Source of the DNA: Rubrivivax sp.
GTDB taxonomy: Bacteria > Pseudomonadota > Gammaproteobacteria > Burkholderiales > Burkholderiaceae_C
Assembly: GCA_020852865.1 (NCBI GenBank)
Contig: JADYZZ010000025.1
Coordinates: forward strand, 1 to 50,323
Direction: 5' to 3'
Length of the DNA stretch: 50,323 bases
The position numbers and the translations under genes are program-made. Shown piece after piece: positions 1 to 9,805 of the stretch (its first letter is position 1; each line of letters begins with the position of its first letter). The notes below the pieces were generated by a model. It was given only the letters and a program-made list of their open reading frames with translations. It did not search any database and was not told where the DNA came from.

Positions 1-486
1 GAGCACAGCGAGCGCGGCGCGCTCGGGCTCGTCATCAACAAGCCGATCGACATCAAGCTCAAGAACCTGTTCGAGAAGGTCGAGCTGCCGCTGGCGCGCG
101 CCGAGCTGGCCGAGCAGCCGGTCTTCTTCGGCGGGCCGGTGCAGACCGAGCGCGGCTTCGTGCTGCACGAGAGGCAGGGCGAAGGCCCGAGCCCGTACAA
201 CTCGACGCTCACGATCTCCGAGGGCGGCCTCGAGATGACCACCAGCAAGGACGTGCTCGAGGCGATGGCCGAAGGCGCAGGCCCGAAGAAGGTGCTCATC
301 ACGCTCGGCTACAGCGGCTGGCAGGCCGGGCAGCTCGAGGAGGAGATCTCGCGCAACGGCTGGCTCACGGTGGGCGCCGACCCGGCGATCATCTTCGACA
401 CGCCGATCGCCAGGCGCTACGACCGCGCGCTCGCGCTGCTCGGCTTCGACCCGCTCATGCTGTCTCAGGATGTCGGTCATGCCTAG
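1..486 (+). CDS. yqgE: YqgE/AlgH family protein (5' truncated by window edge)
   Basis: The reading frame is open from the first base; 161 residues are visible. The family is about 185-190 residues, so roughly 25 N-terminal residues lie left of the window. Family-typical segments are the LGLVINKP stretch near the visible start, the PVFFGGPVQ block at about residues 40-48, and [14 protein letters not shown] in the second half. This is a conserved proteobacterial protein (UPF0301) of unclear biochemical role, named AlgH after a Pseudomonas alginate regulator. It overlaps ruvX by 17 nt, and yqgE-ruvX pairing is common in proteobacteria. Family identity is secure; function is not. Confidence 0.93.
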   Translation, partial: EHSERGALGLVINKPIDIKLKNLFEKVELPLARAELAEQPVFFGGPVQTERGFVLHERQGEGPSPYNSTLTISEGGLEMTTSKDVLEAMAEGAGPKKVLITLGYSGWQAGQLEEEISRNGWLTVGADPAIIFDTPIARRYDRALALLGFDPLMLSQDVGHA

Positions 487-922
487 GGCGGCGCCGACGG
501 CCGCAGGTGCGCAATCCTTCCTCGCCTTCGACTACGGCGGCCGACGCGTCGGCGTCGCCGCGGGCAACGCGCTCACCGGGACGGCGCAGCCGCTGGCTTC
601 GATCGCGGCGCAGGGCGACGCGCGCTGGGCCGCGCTCGGCCGGCTGATCGCCGAGTGGCAGCCCGACGCGCTCGTGATCGGCCTGCCCCTGCACCCCGAC
701 GGCGCCGAGCACGACAACACGCGCCGCGCGCGCGCCTTCGGGCGGCGGCTGCGCGGACGCTTCGGGCTGCCGGTGCACGAGGTCGACGAGCGCTATACCA
801 GCGTCGAGGCGCGCGCCGCGGGCGCGGCCGACGTCGACGCGGCGGCCGCGGCGCTGATCCTCGAGCAATTCCTGCGCATGCGGCGCACTGCGGCGCCGCA
901 GCCCGATCATGCTGCAGCTTGA
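470..922 (+). CDS. ruvX: RuvX/YqgF, Holliday junction resolvase-like / pre-16S rRNA nuclease
   Basis: This 150-residue protein matches the usual RuvX length. It carries the RNase H-like fold motifs: [12 protein letters not shown] near residues 19-30 with the first catalytic Asp, [10 protein letters not shown] in the middle, and DERYTSVEA with the acidic residues of the third motif. The E. coli homologue acts in 16S rRNA 5'-end maturation and was first predicted as a Holliday junction resolvase. I use the ATG at 470, inside yqgE; an in-frame ATG at 479 would give 147 residues and is equally possible. The 3' end overlaps pyrR by 14 nt, so the block is probably translationally coupled. Confidence 0.93.
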   Translation: MSVMPRAAPTAAGAQSFLAFDYGGRRVGVAAGNALTGTAQPLASIAAQGDARWAALGRLIAEWQPDALVIGLPLHPDGAEHDNTRRARAFGRRLRGRFGLPVHEVDERYTSVEARAAGAADVDAAAAALILEQFLRMRRTAAPQPDHAAA

Positions 923-1424
923 CGCCGAGGCGCTGTACGCCGAGCTGCGCCAGGGCGTGCACCGGCTGCTGCACGAGCGCGACGCGCGCGCCGTGCTGGT
1001 GGGCATCTGGTCGGGCGGCGCCTGGCTGGCCGAGCGGCTGCAACGCGACCTCGGCCTGCCCGGCAGCCACGGCACGATCAGCAGCGCGCTGCATCGCGAC
1101 GACTTCGCGCAGCGCGGCCTGGCCGCCGCCGGCGCCGTGACCAGGCTGCCCTTCGCCATCGAGGGCGCGCACATCCTGCTCGTCGACGACGTGCTCTACA
1201 CCGGCCGCACGATCCGTGCCGTCGTCAACGAGCTCTACGACTTCGGCCGCCCGGCCAGCGTGACGCTGGCCGTGCTGGTCGACCGCGGCGGCCGCGAGCT
1301 GCCGGTGGCCGCCGCCTTCGCTGCCGCGCGCGTGACGCTGCCGGCCGCGCGCCGGCTGCGCCTGGCGCGCGCGGACGACGGCCGCTTCTCGTTCGACGTG
1401 CGCGACGCCGGCGAGGAGCGCTGA
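909..1424 (+). CDS. pyrR: PyrR: pyrimidine operon regulator / uracil phosphoribosyltransferase
   Basis: This 171-residue type I phosphoribosyltransferase has the PRPP-binding loop [16 protein letters not shown] near residues 92-107, the usual position and length for PyrR. In Bacillus PyrR is an RNA-binding attenuation protein with UPRTase activity; in beta- and gammaproteobacteria it sits next to pyrB and its regulatory role is less clear. The stop overlaps the pyrB start by one base (TGATG), a strong sign of co-translation. I do not see a recognisable PyrR attenuator leader, because the upstream genes are packed without spacers. Confidence 0.92.
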   Translation: MLQLDAEALYAELRQGVHRLLHERDARAVLVGIWSGGAWLAERLQRDLGLPGSHGTISSALHRDDFAQRGLAAAGAVTRLPFAIEGAHILLVDDVLYTGRTIRAVVNELYDFGRPASVTLAVLVDRGGRELPVAAAFAAARVTLPAARRLRLARADDGRFSFDVRDAGEER

Positions 1425-2386
1425 TGCCGGCGCGCCGCAATCCGCAGCTCAACGCCCACGGCGAGCTGATCCACCTGCTGTCGATCGAGGGCCTGCCGCG
1501 CGAGGTGCTCGTGCAGATCCTCGACACCGCGGGCACCTTCCTCAGCGTCAACGAACGCGAGGTGAAGAAGGTGCCGCTGCTGCGCGGCAAGAGCGTGTTC
1601 AACCTGTTCTTCGAGAACAGCACGCGCACGCGCACCACCTTCGAGATCGCCGCCAAGCGCCTGTCGGCCGACGTCATCAACCTCGACATCGCGCGCAGCT
1701 CCACGGTCAAGGGCGAGAGCCTGCTCGACACGATCGCCAACCTCTCGGCGATGCACGCCGACATGTTCGTCGTGCGCCACGCCGAGAGCGGCGCGCCCTA
1801 CCTGATCGCGCAGCACGTGGCGCCGCACGTGCATGTCGTCAACGCCGGCGACGGCCGCCACGCGCACCCGACGCAGGCGCTGCTCGACATGTACACGATC
1901 CGTCACTACAAGCGCGACTTCGCGCAGCTCACGGTGGCCATCGTCGGCGACATCGTGCACTCGCGCGTGGCGCGCAGCGACATCCACGCGCTGGCCACGC
2001 TGGGCGTGCCCGAGATCCGCGCCGTCGGCCCCAAGACGCTGGTGCCGGGCGATCTGGCGGCGATGGGCGTGCGCGTGTGCCACGACCTGGCCGAAGGCAT
2101 CCGCGACGCCGACGTCGTCGTCATGCTGCGGCTGCAGAACGAGCGCATGAGCGGCGCGCTGCTGCCCAGCGCCGGCGAGTTCTTCATGAGCTACGGGCTG
2201 ACGCCCGAGCGGCTGGCCCTGGCCAGGCCCGACGCGATCGTCATGCACCCGGGCCCGATCAACCGCGGCGTCGAGATCGACTCGCGCGTGGCCGACGGCA
2301 CGCACAGCGTGATCCTGCCGCAGGTCACCTTCGGCATCGCCGTGCGCATGGCGGTGATGAGCACGATCGCGGGGAACCAGGCATGA
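1424..2386 (+). CDS. pyrB: Aspartate carbamoyltransferase catalytic subunit
   Basis: PyrB condenses carbamoyl phosphate and aspartate, the first committed step of UMP synthesis. The 320 residues contain the carbamoyl-phosphate loop [12 protein letters not shown] at about 63-74, the [14 protein letters not shown] block at about 142-155, and the C-terminal [11 protein letters not shown] signature. There is no adjacent pyrI regulatory-chain gene. Instead a dihydroorotase-like gene follows, as in the Pseudomonas type of dodecameric ATCase in which PyrB needs the inactive PyrC' for assembly. Its TGA overlaps the ATG of a 25-codon ORF that leads into pyrC'. Confidence 0.97.
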   Translation: MPARRNPQLNAHGELIHLLSIEGLPREVLVQILDTAGTFLSVNEREVKKVPLLRGKSVFNLFFENSTRTRTTFEIAAKRLSADVINLDIARSSTVKGESLLDTIANLSAMHADMFVVRHAESGAPYLIAQHVAPHVHVVNAGDGRHAHPTQALLDMYTIRHYKRDFAQLTVAIVGDIVHSRVARSDIHALATLGVPEIRAVGPKTLVPGDLAAMGVRVCHDLAEGIRDADVVVMLRLQNERMSGALLPSAGEFFMSYGLTPERLALARPDAIVMHPGPINRGVEIDSRVADGTHSVILPQVTFGIAVRMAVMSTIAGNQA

Positions 2387-2460
2387 GCGGCCTGCGGCCG
2401 GTGCGCAGCCGCCCGTCGCGCCGCGCGGGGAAGGCGTGCCGCACCATGGGGGCGACATGA
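2383..2460 (+). CDS. Possible 25-codon coupling peptide between pyrB and pyrC'
   Basis: A 25-residue ORF ([17 protein letters not shown]..., Arg-rich) starts in the ATGA that ends pyrB and stops in the ATGA that starts pyrC'. It exactly bridges the gap between the two genes, so ribosomes leaving pyrB could reinitiate and be delivered to the pyrC' start. No family is recognised, and the peptide itself may be meaningless. Double overlap could arise by chance in GC-rich DNA, so this is offered as a possible translational-coupling device rather than a proven gene. Confidence 0.35.
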   Translation: MSGLRPVRSRPSRRAGKACRTMGAT

Positions 2461-3782
2461 GGATCGTCGTACAAGGCGGCCGCGTCGTCGACCCGGCCAG
2501 CGGCCGCGACGAGCCGGCCGACGTCGCCATCGCCTCCGGGCGCATCGTGCGCATCGGGGCCTGCCCCGACTTCGACGCCGAGCGCAGGATCGACGCGCGC
2601 GGCCTGGTCGTCATGCCCGGCCTGGTGGACCTCGCGGCACGCCTGCGCGAACCGGGGCGCGAGCACGAAGGCATGCTCGAGAGCGAGCTGGCGGCGGCCG
2701 CCGCCGGCGGCGTGACCAGCCTGGTGTGCCCGCCCGACACCGATCCCGTGCTCGACGAACCCGGGCTGGTGGAGATGCTCAAGTTCCGCGCGCGCAAGCT
2801 CTCGCGCTGCCGCGTCTTTCCTCTGGGCGCACTGACACGCCGGCTCGAAGGCAGCGCGCTCACCGAGATGGTCGAGCTCACCAAGGCGGGCTGCATCGGC
2901 TTCGGCCAGGCCGACCATGCGCTGCGCGACACGCAGGTGGCAATGCGCGCGCTGCAGTACGCGGCGACCTTCGGCTACGCCGTGTGGTTGCGGCCGCAGG
3001 ACGCCTGGCTGGGTCAGGGCGTGGCGGCGCAGGGCGCGGTGGCCACGCGCCTGGGCCTGGCCGGCGTGCCGGTGGCGGCCGAGACGATCGCGCTGCACAC
3101 CGTCGTCGAGCTGGTGCGCGCCACGCGCGCGCGCGTGCACCTGGCGCGCCTGTCCAGCGCCGCCGGCGTCGCTCTCGTGCGCGCGGCCAAGGCCGAAGGG
3201 CTGCCGATCACGGCCGACGTCAGCATCAACTCGCTGCACCTGATCGACGCCGACATCGGCCACTTCGACTCCGCGCTGCGCCTGATGCCGCCGCTGCGCC
3301 AGGCCGGCGACCGTGACGCGCTGGCCGCCGGGCTGGCCGACGGCACGCTCGACGCGCTCGTCTCCGATCACGACCCGGTGGGCGAAGACGCCAAGAACCT
3401 GCCCTTCGGCGAGGCCGAGCCGGGCGCGACCGGACTCGAGTTGCTGCTCGCGCTCGCGCTGCGCTGGGGCGCGCAGCACGGCCTGGCGCTCGGGCACAGC
3501 CTGGCGCGCGTGACCTGCGATCCGGTGCGCGTGCTGGGCGAGGCGCTCGGGCCGCTGGCGGGCAGCGCCGGCCGGCTGGTGGAGGGCGGGGTTGCCGACC
3601 TGTGCGTGTTCGATCCCGGCGAGCGCTGGGCGGCGACGCCCGAGCAACTGCTCAGCCAGGGCAAGCACACGCCGTTCGCGCCGGCCGCCGGCGGCCTGCC
3701 GCTCGACGGCCGCGTGCGCGCCACGCTGGTGGCCGGCTCGGTGGCCTACGAGCGCGCGCCGGCGGCGCCGGTGGGTCGTTGA
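2457..3782 (+). CDS. pyrC': Dihydroorotase-like protein, probably non-catalytic PyrC' partner of PyrB
   Basis: This 441-residue amidohydrolase-fold protein is of the class I dihydroorotase type. The N-terminal motif reads DLAARLREPG at about 58-67. Active enzymes have D-x-H-x-H-x-R-E-P-G here, so both metal-binding His are replaced (Ala60, Arg62). The later H-x-x-H segment is VHLARLSSA, losing another ligand, although SDH of the last motif remains. From family knowledge, such degenerate PyrC' proteins next to pyrB are structural partners of ATCase, with a separate active PyrC elsewhere. I chose the ATG at 2457 because homology begins at [11 protein letters not shown]; an ATG at 2436 would add seven residues. 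Confidence 0.9.
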   Translation: MRIVVQGGRVVDPASGRDEPADVAIASGRIVRIGACPDFDAERRIDARGLVVMPGLVDLAARLREPGREHEGMLESELAAAAAGGVTSLVCPPDTDPVLDEPGLVEMLKFRARKLSRCRVFPLGALTRRLEGSALTEMVELTKAGCIGFGQADHALRDTQVAMRALQYAATFGYAVWLRPQDAWLGQGVAAQGAVATRLGLAGVPVAAETIALHTVVELVRATRARVHLARLSSAAGVALVRAAKAEGLPITADVSINSLHLIDADIGHFDSALRLMPPLRQAGDRDALAAGLADGTLDALVSDHDPVGEDAKNLPFGEAEPGATGLELLLALALRWGAQHGLALGHSLARVTCDPVRVLGEALGPLAGSAGRLVEGGVADLCVFDPGERWAATPEQLLSQGKHTPFAPAAGGLPLDGRVRATLVAGSVAYERAPAAPVGR

Positions 3783-3804
3783 GCCCGACGCGGCCTGCGG
3801 TGCG

Positions 3805-3827
3805 GGCATGGCATGGCATGGCATGGC
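3805..3827. repeat. Short tandem repeat, GGCAT x 4.6
   Basis: Four full GGCAT units plus GGC lie in the 104-nt gap between pyrC' and the PRPP-synthetase-like gene. A 5-bp unit is not a multiple of three, so slippage here would be tolerated only because the stretch is non-coding. It may be phase-variable in length; no regulatory role is evident. Confidence 0.7.
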
Positions 3828-3886
3828 GCTGATGCGCGGCGTGCGCCGCATCCGGTGCGGCTCCGACCTGTGATGGCGGCGGGCGC

Positions 3887-4762
3887 GTGAACCTCGTGCT
3901 TTCGTTCGACGACGACCGCGTGCGCGCGCAGGCACTCGCGGCGGCGCTGGGCGTCGGCTGCGCCGTCGTCGAGCGCCACCGCTTTCCCGACGGCGAGACA
4001 AGGCTGCGGCTGCCCCCCGCACTGCCGGCGCGGGCTGTGCTGCTGTGCGGCCTCGAGCAGCCCAACGGCAAGCTTGCCGAGCTGCTGCTGGCCGCCGCCG
4101 GCGCGCGCGAGCTGGGCGTCGAGCGGCTCGCCCTCGCCAGCCCGTACCTCGCCTACATGCGGCAGGACGCGGCTTTCACCCCCGGCGAGGTGGTGAGCCA
4201 GCGCCATTTCGGCCGCTTGCTGGCGGCGCAGTTCGACGCCGTGGTCACGGTCGACCCGCACCTGCATCGCGTGCGCACGATGGACGAGGTCGTGCCCGGT
4301 CGGCGCGGCGTGGCGCTGAGCGCGGCGGCCTTGCTGGGCGCGTTCGTCGCGCGCCGCGTTCCGGGCGCCTTGTTGCTGGGCCCCGACGAGGAAGCCGGCC
4401 CCTGGGTGCGGCTGGCGGCCGCGGGCCGCGGTCTGGACCACGCGGTGTGCGTCAAGCACCGGCGCGGCGACCGCGAGGTCGACGTCGTGCTGCCCGGCGT
4501 CGACGTGCGCGGCCGCGCCGTCGTGCTGTTCGACGACGTCGCGAGCACCGGCCGCACTCTGGCGGCGGCCGCGGCCGGGGCGCTCGCCGCCGGCGCGGCC
4601 AGCGTCGACGTCGCGGTGACGCATGCGCTGTTCGTCGGCGACGCGCTCGAGCAGGTGCACGCGGCCGGCGTGCGCCATGTCTGGAGCAGCGACAGCGTGG
4701 CGCACGCGAGCAACGCGGTGAGCGTCGTGCCGCTGCTGGCCGACGCGCTGGCCGCGCTCTGA
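3887..4762 (+). CDS. Ribose-phosphate pyrophosphokinase family protein (PRPP synthetase-like)
   Basis: This 291-residue protein is shorter than canonical bacterial Prs (about 315). Features of the family are VERHRFPDGETRLRLP near residues 27-42, the ATP-site region SPYLAYMRQDAAFTPGE, VDPHLHRV, LLGPDEEAGPWV, and the PRPP-binding loop VVLFDDVASTGRTLA in the last third. It should make PRPP from ribose 5-phosphate and ATP, and PRPP feeds the orotate step of the pyrimidine pathway whose genes lie just upstream. The start is GTG at 3887; no in-frame ATG lies close upstream. The divergent length suggests a paralogue of the housekeeping Prs rather than the main copy. Confidence 0.85.
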   Translation: MNLVLSFDDDRVRAQALAAALGVGCAVVERHRFPDGETRLRLPPALPARAVLLCGLEQPNGKLAELLLAAAGARELGVERLALASPYLAYMRQDAAFTPGEVVSQRHFGRLLAAQFDAVVTVDPHLHRVRTMDEVVPGRRGVALSAAALLGAFVARRVPGALLLGPDEEAGPWVRLAAAGRGLDHAVCVKHRRGDREVDVVLPGVDVRGRAVVLFDDVASTGRTLAAAAAGALAAGAASVDVAVTHALFVGDALEQVHAAGVRHVWSSDSVAHASNAVSVVPLLADALAAL

Positions 4763-4846
4763 GCATCCCGGCCCCGCAGGCGGACCCGGCGTTCATGAAG
4801 GACTGCTGCTCCAGGTGATGAGGCCGCAGTTCGTCCTCCCGGTCCC

Positions 4847-4874
4847 GCGGGCGCGCCGGCGCCGCCGCGCCCGC
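4847..4874. terminator. GC-rich hairpin after the PRPP-synthetase-like gene
   Basis: Arms GCGGGCGC and GCGCCCGC (8 bp) flank a 12-nt loop in the 153-nt gap before gpmI. There is no following T run, so this is at best a weak or Rho-assisted termination or pausing site. Confidence 0.25.
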
Positions 4875-4915
4875 ATGCGCGTCGCTCCCATTCAACGGAT
4901 ACAGGAGTCCCTGGC

Positions 4916-6577
<1,662 letters not shown>

Positions 6578-6627
6578 GCGGGCGTGGACAATACGCCGGC
6601 CCGAAATCGAAACGCCCGAGAACGCGC

Positions 6628-7149
6628 ATGCTGAGCTTCCTGCTGGAAAACTGGGTCCTGATCCTCGCTGCCGTCGTCTCCGGCGGCCTGCTGCTGTGGC
6701 CCTCGCTGCGCGGCGGCGCGGGCGGCGGCAGCGTCGCCACCGGTGAAGCGGTGCGCCTGATCAACCGCGAAAGGGGCGTGCTGATCGACGTGTGCGAGCC
6801 GCGCGAATACGCCGAAGGCCACGCCGGCGGCGCGCGCAACATCCCCCTGGGCCAGCTCGCCGGCAGCAAGGAACTGCCGGCCGACAAGGCGCTGCCGCTG
6901 CTGCTGATCTGCGCGAGCGGCGCGCGCGCCGGCCGCGCCGTGTCGCAGCTGCGCAAGGCCGGCTACACGAACGCGGTGTCGGTGGCCGGCGGCCTGCGCG
7001 CCTGGCGCGACGCGCAACTGCCGATCGAGCGGGGCGACGCGCCGGCCAAGTCCGCAACCAAGGCGGCCCGGGCGGCGCCGACGGACAAGACCGAGAAGAG
7101 CGACAAGGCCGACAAGGCCGACAAGGCCGCGAAGTCGACCGCCGCCTGA
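6628..7149 (+). CDS. Membrane-anchored rhodanese-like protein
   Basis: This 173-residue protein has one N-terminal transmembrane segment (about 8-26), a rhodanese domain (about 38-132) and a charged tail. The domain shows LIDVCEPREYAEGHAGGARNIP and the active-site Cys95 in LICASGARAG, so it may carry persulfide sulfur. The tail (about 140-173) is Lys/Ala/Asp-rich, with DKA repeated three times in a row, and is probably disordered. In many betaproteobacteria such a gene sits between gpmI and grxC-secB, as here. Its substrate is unknown. Confidence 0.9.
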   Translation: MLSFLLENWVLILAAVVSGGLLLWPSLRGGAGGGSVATGEAVRLINRERGVLIDVCEPREYAEGHAGGARNIPLGQLAGSKELPADKALPLLLICASGARAGRAVSQLRKAGYTNAVSVAGGLRAWRDAQLPIERGDAPAKSATKAARAAPTDKTEKSDKADKADKAAKSTAA

Positions 7150-7184
7150 GCGGCGGCATGGACGACGGCAAGCGCGAGGATCCG

Positions 7185-7442
7185 ATGAAGCCGGTGAAGA
7201 TGTACACGACCGAGGTGTGTCCGTACTGCATCCGCGCCAAGGCGCTGCTCGCCCAGCGCGGCGTGCAGGCGCTCGACGAGGTGCGCATCGATCTCGATGC
7301 GGCCGAGCGCCAGCGCATGATCGAGCTCACCGGCCGGCGCACCGTGCCGCAGATCTTCATCGGCGACGTGCATGTCGGCGGCTGCGACGACCTCGTCGCG
7401 CTCGACCGGCGCGGCGAGCTGATGGCGCTGCTCGCCGACTGA
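7185..7442 (+). CDS. grxC: Glutaredoxin 3
   Basis: This 85-residue protein is the normal GrxC size. It has the dithiol active site CPYC (residues 12-15), the cis-proline segment TVPQIFIG, and the glutathione-binding GGCDDL. It reduces disulfides in the cytoplasm using glutathione. I chose the ATG at 7185, preceded by GAGGA, because it starts the fold directly with MKPVKMYTTE; an ATG at 7158 would add nine unrelated residues. It lies between the rhodanese and secB genes, a conserved betaproteobacterial arrangement. Confidence 0.95.
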   Translation: MKPVKMYTTEVCPYCIRAKALLAQRGVQALDEVRIDLDAAERQRMIELTGRRTVPQIFIGDVHVGGCDDLVALDRRGELMALLAD

Positions 7443-7522
7443 CGAGCGCGCCGCGCCGCCCGCCGCGAATGTCGGGCCGGCGCTGCATGCACGATGTCCG
7501 CAGCTCGGGCCGCACGCTCGCG

Positions 7523-7528
7523 GATAAT
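7523..7528 (+). promoter_or_regulatory. Possible -10 box (GATAAT) upstream of secB
   Basis: GATAAT matches the sigma-70 -10 consensus at five of six positions and stands out from the GC-rich surroundings, 70 nt before the secB start. No convincing -35 is visible at the standard distance. Confidence 0.35.
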
Positions 7529-7598
7529 CGCCCGTTTCGGCGCCCGCCTGCGGCGCGCCGCCCGTCATCCGACACCTCATCGCCGCAAAGGCCGACCC

Positions 7599-8072
7599 AT
7601 GTCCGACGCGACCCCCGTCTTCCAGATCCAGCGCATGTACCTGAAGGATCTGTCGCTGGAGCAGCCCAATTCGCCGCAGATCCTGCTCGAGCAGGCGCAG
7701 CCGCATGTCGACATCAACCTCGGCATGCAGGCCGCGACGGTGTCCGAAGGCATCTACGAAGTCGCGATCACCGCCACCGTGACGACCAAGGTCAACGACA
7801 AGGTGCTGTTCTTGGTCGAGGCCAAGCAGGCCGGCATCTTCGAGATCCGCAACCTGCCCGACGAGCAGATGCAGGGCATCCTGTCGATCGTCTGCCCGCA
7901 GATGATCTACCCCTACCTGCGCGCCATCGTCTCCGACGTCTGCACGCGCGCGGGCTTCCCGCCGATCCTGCTCACCGAAGTCAACTTCCAGGCCATGTTC
8001 GAGGCGCAGCAGGCGCAGATGGCGGCGCCCCAGGGCAACGGCGGCTCCGGGATCATCACGAGCGCGAACTGA
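7599..8072 (+). CDS. secB: Protein-export chaperone SecB
   Basis: SecB keeps preproteins unfolded and hands them to SecA. The 157 residues match the family in length and in the segments [42 protein letters not shown] (here [16 protein letters not shown]), [15 protein letters not shown] and [11 protein letters not shown] start at the ATG at 7599; the frame stays open upstream but shows no homology there. The C-terminus is a short Gly/Asn-rich tail. It is followed 52 nt later by gpsA. Confidence 0.97.
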   Translation: MSDATPVFQIQRMYLKDLSLEQPNSPQILLEQAQPHVDINLGMQAATVSEGIYEVAITATVTTKVNDKVLFLVEAKQAGIFEIRNLPDEQMQGILSIVCPQMIYPYLRAIVSDVCTRAGFPPILLTEVNFQAMFEAQQAQMAAPQGNGGSGIITSAN

Positions 8073-8124
8073 GGCGCGCGCGCGCGGCGCGCGGCCGGAT
8101 TCGCGTTGCTCGGCGGCGCGCGCG

Positions 8125-9105
8125 ATGAAGATCTCGATCCTCGGCGCCGGAGCCTGGGGCACCGCGCTCGCGGTGTCGGCGGCAGCGCGCCACGAGCTGT
8201 GCCTGTGGGCGCGCGACGCGGCGCAGGCCGCCGCGCTGGCGCGCGATCGGTGCAACCGCCGCTACCTGCCCGAAGCGGCGCTGCCGGGCGCGCTGCACAT
8301 CACGGCCGATCGCGACGCGGCGCTCGCGCACGCGCAGGGCGGGCTCACCGTCGTTGCCACGCCGATGTCGGGCCTGCGCGAAACGCTGGCGGCGCTGCCC
8401 GACGCGCGCGGCGCGATCTGGCTGGCCAAGGGCTTCGAGGCCGGCGGCGGCGCGCTCGGCCATGAGATCGCGCGCGCGCTGCGGGCCGATGCCCCCTGCG
8501 GCGTGCTGTCGGGGCCGAGCTTCGCGCTCGAAGTGGCGCGCGGCCAGCCCACCGCCCTGGTGGCGGCGAGCGCGGATGCGGGGCTCGCGGCGCAGGCGGT
8601 GGCCGCGTTCCACGGCGACGCGATGCGCGTGTACACGTCGAGCGACGTCGTCGGCGTCGAGGTCGGCGGCGCGGTGAAGAACGTGCTGGCGATCGCCGTC
8701 GGCGCGCTCGACGGTTTGGCCCTCGGCCTGAACGCGCGCGCCGCGCTCATCACGCGCGGACTGGCCGAGATCACGCGACTGGGCGTCGCCCTGGGCGCGC
8801 GCGCCGAGACCTTCATGGGGCTGTCGGGGCTGGGCGACCTCGTGCTCACGGCCACCGGCGACCTCTCGCGCAACCGCCGCGTCGGCCTGATGCTGGCCGC
8901 CGGCCGCACGCCGGCGCAGGCGCTGGCCGAACTCGGCCATGTCGCCGAAGGCGTGTCGACCGCGCCGATGGTGCTGGCGCGCGCGCAGGCACTCGGCATC
9001 GAGATGCCGATCACGCAGTGCGTCGTCGATCTGCTCGCCGCTCGCGTGAGCCCGACGCAGGCGGTGCGGCGACTGATGGCGCGCGACGCGCGCGCCGAGA
9101 GCTGA
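8125..9105 (+). CDS. gpsA: Glycerol-3-phosphate dehydrogenase [NAD(P)+]
   Basis: GpsA reduces dihydroxyacetone phosphate to sn-glycerol 3-phosphate for phospholipid synthesis. The 326 residues begin with the dinucleotide-binding [14 protein letters not shown] and contain [24 protein letters not shown], the catalytic-lysine segment [26 protein letters not shown], and [13 protein letters not shown], all expected. Gene order secB-gpsA followed by trmL on the opposite strand is familiar from betaproteobacteria. Its stop codon TGA is partly supplied by a 50-bp palindromic repeat. Confidence 0.97.
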   Translation: MKISILGAGAWGTALAVSAAARHELCLWARDAAQAAALARDRCNRRYLPEAALPGALHITADRDAALAHAQGGLTVVATPMSGLRETLAALPDARGAIWLAKGFEAGGGALGHEIARALRADAPCGVLSGPSFALEVARGQPTALVAASADAGLAAQAVAAFHGDAMRVYTSSDVVGVEVGGAVKNVLAIAVGALDGLALGLNARAALITRGLAEITRLGVALGARAETFMGLSGLGDLVLTATGDLSRNRRVGLMLAAGRTPAQALAELGHVAEGVSTAPMVLARAQALGIEMPITQCVVDLLAARVSPTQAVRRLMARDARAES

Positions 9106-9153
9106 GCCTGTCACGATATGAATCGCGGGCGTGATTCATATCTTCGCAGACTC
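9104..9153. repeat. 50-bp stop-codon palindrome, copy 1 (after gpsA)
   Basis: The core arms GATATGAATC and GATTCATATC pair perfectly (10 bp) across GCGGGCGT. The outer arms GAGCCTGTCAC and TTCGCAGACTC pair only partly. The first two bases (GA) complete the gpsA TGA. This is the one copy of four without CTGA at the right edge. A decayed relative may follow at about 9161-9204. Confidence 0.85.
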
Positions 9154-9316
9154 CGGGCGCGTTGCGACATGAACCATGCGGGCGCGGTGCGCCGCTTCGC
9201 AGGCACGGCGTCGCACCGATGCGCCTGCGCCGAACGGCCCGGCTGACAGAGGACCGGAAGGGCCGCGCCCGTCGCTGCGCACGCCCTGCGCGCCTGCCCG
9301 GTCGAGCTTGCGGCCA

Positions 9317-9787
9317 TCAGCCGCTGCCGGCGAAACCGAGTTGACGCCAGGCCTCGAACACCACAACCGCGACCGCGTTGCTCAGGTTGAGGCTGCGCTG
9401 GCCGGCGCGCATCGGCAGGCGCAATCGCTGGCCGGGCGGGAACTGCGCATGCAGCGCATCGGGCAGGCCGCGGCTCTCGCAGCCGAAGACGAGCCAGTCG
9501 CCGGCGGCAAAGGCGACGTCGGTCGGCCGGCGCGTGCCGCTCGTCGTCGACGCGAACAGGCGATCGGGCGGCGGCTGCTCCTGCGCCACGAGCGCCTGCC
9601 ACGAGCGGTGCCGATGCACGCGGGCGTACTCGTGGTAGTCGAGCCCGGCGCGGCGCAGCAGGCGATCGTCCATCGCGAAGCCGAGCGGCTCCACCAGATG
9701 CAGCCGGCATCCGGTGTTGGCCGCCAGCCGGATCACGTTGCCGGTGTTGGGCGGGATCTCGGGCGTGACGAGGACGATCTCGAACAT
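9317..9787 (-). CDS. trmL: tRNA (cytidine(34)-2'-O)-methyltransferase TrmL
   Basis: TrmL 2'-O-methylates the wobble base of tRNA-Leu isoacceptors. This 156-residue SPOUT protein starts with [20 protein letters not shown] and ends with the knot signature [11 protein letters not shown], then [20 protein letters not shown], all typical of TrmL. It lies 18 nt downstream of comF and is probably cotranscribed. It converges on gpsA, with a 211-nt gap that contains repeat copy 1. Confidence 0.95.
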   Translation of the reverse strand: MFEIVLVTPEIPPNTGNVIRLAANTGCRLHLVEPLGFAMDDRLLRRAGLDYHEYARVHRHRSWQALVAQEQPPPDRLFASTTSGTRRPTDVAFAAGDWLVFGCESRGLPDALHAQFPPGQRLRLPMRAGQRSLNLSNAVAVVVFEAWRQLGFAGSG

Positions 9788-9805
9788 GTCTTCACAGGCT
9801 CTCGG

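Noticed and set aside
909..1424. A PyrR attenuator or anti-terminator leader in front of pyrB
   Set aside because: The genes overlap without a leader, and no alternative hairpins with a T run are visible upstream.
2325..4022. A 565-codon minus-strand frame opposite pyrC'
   Set aside because: Antisense shadow; Arg/His/Ala-rich without motifs.
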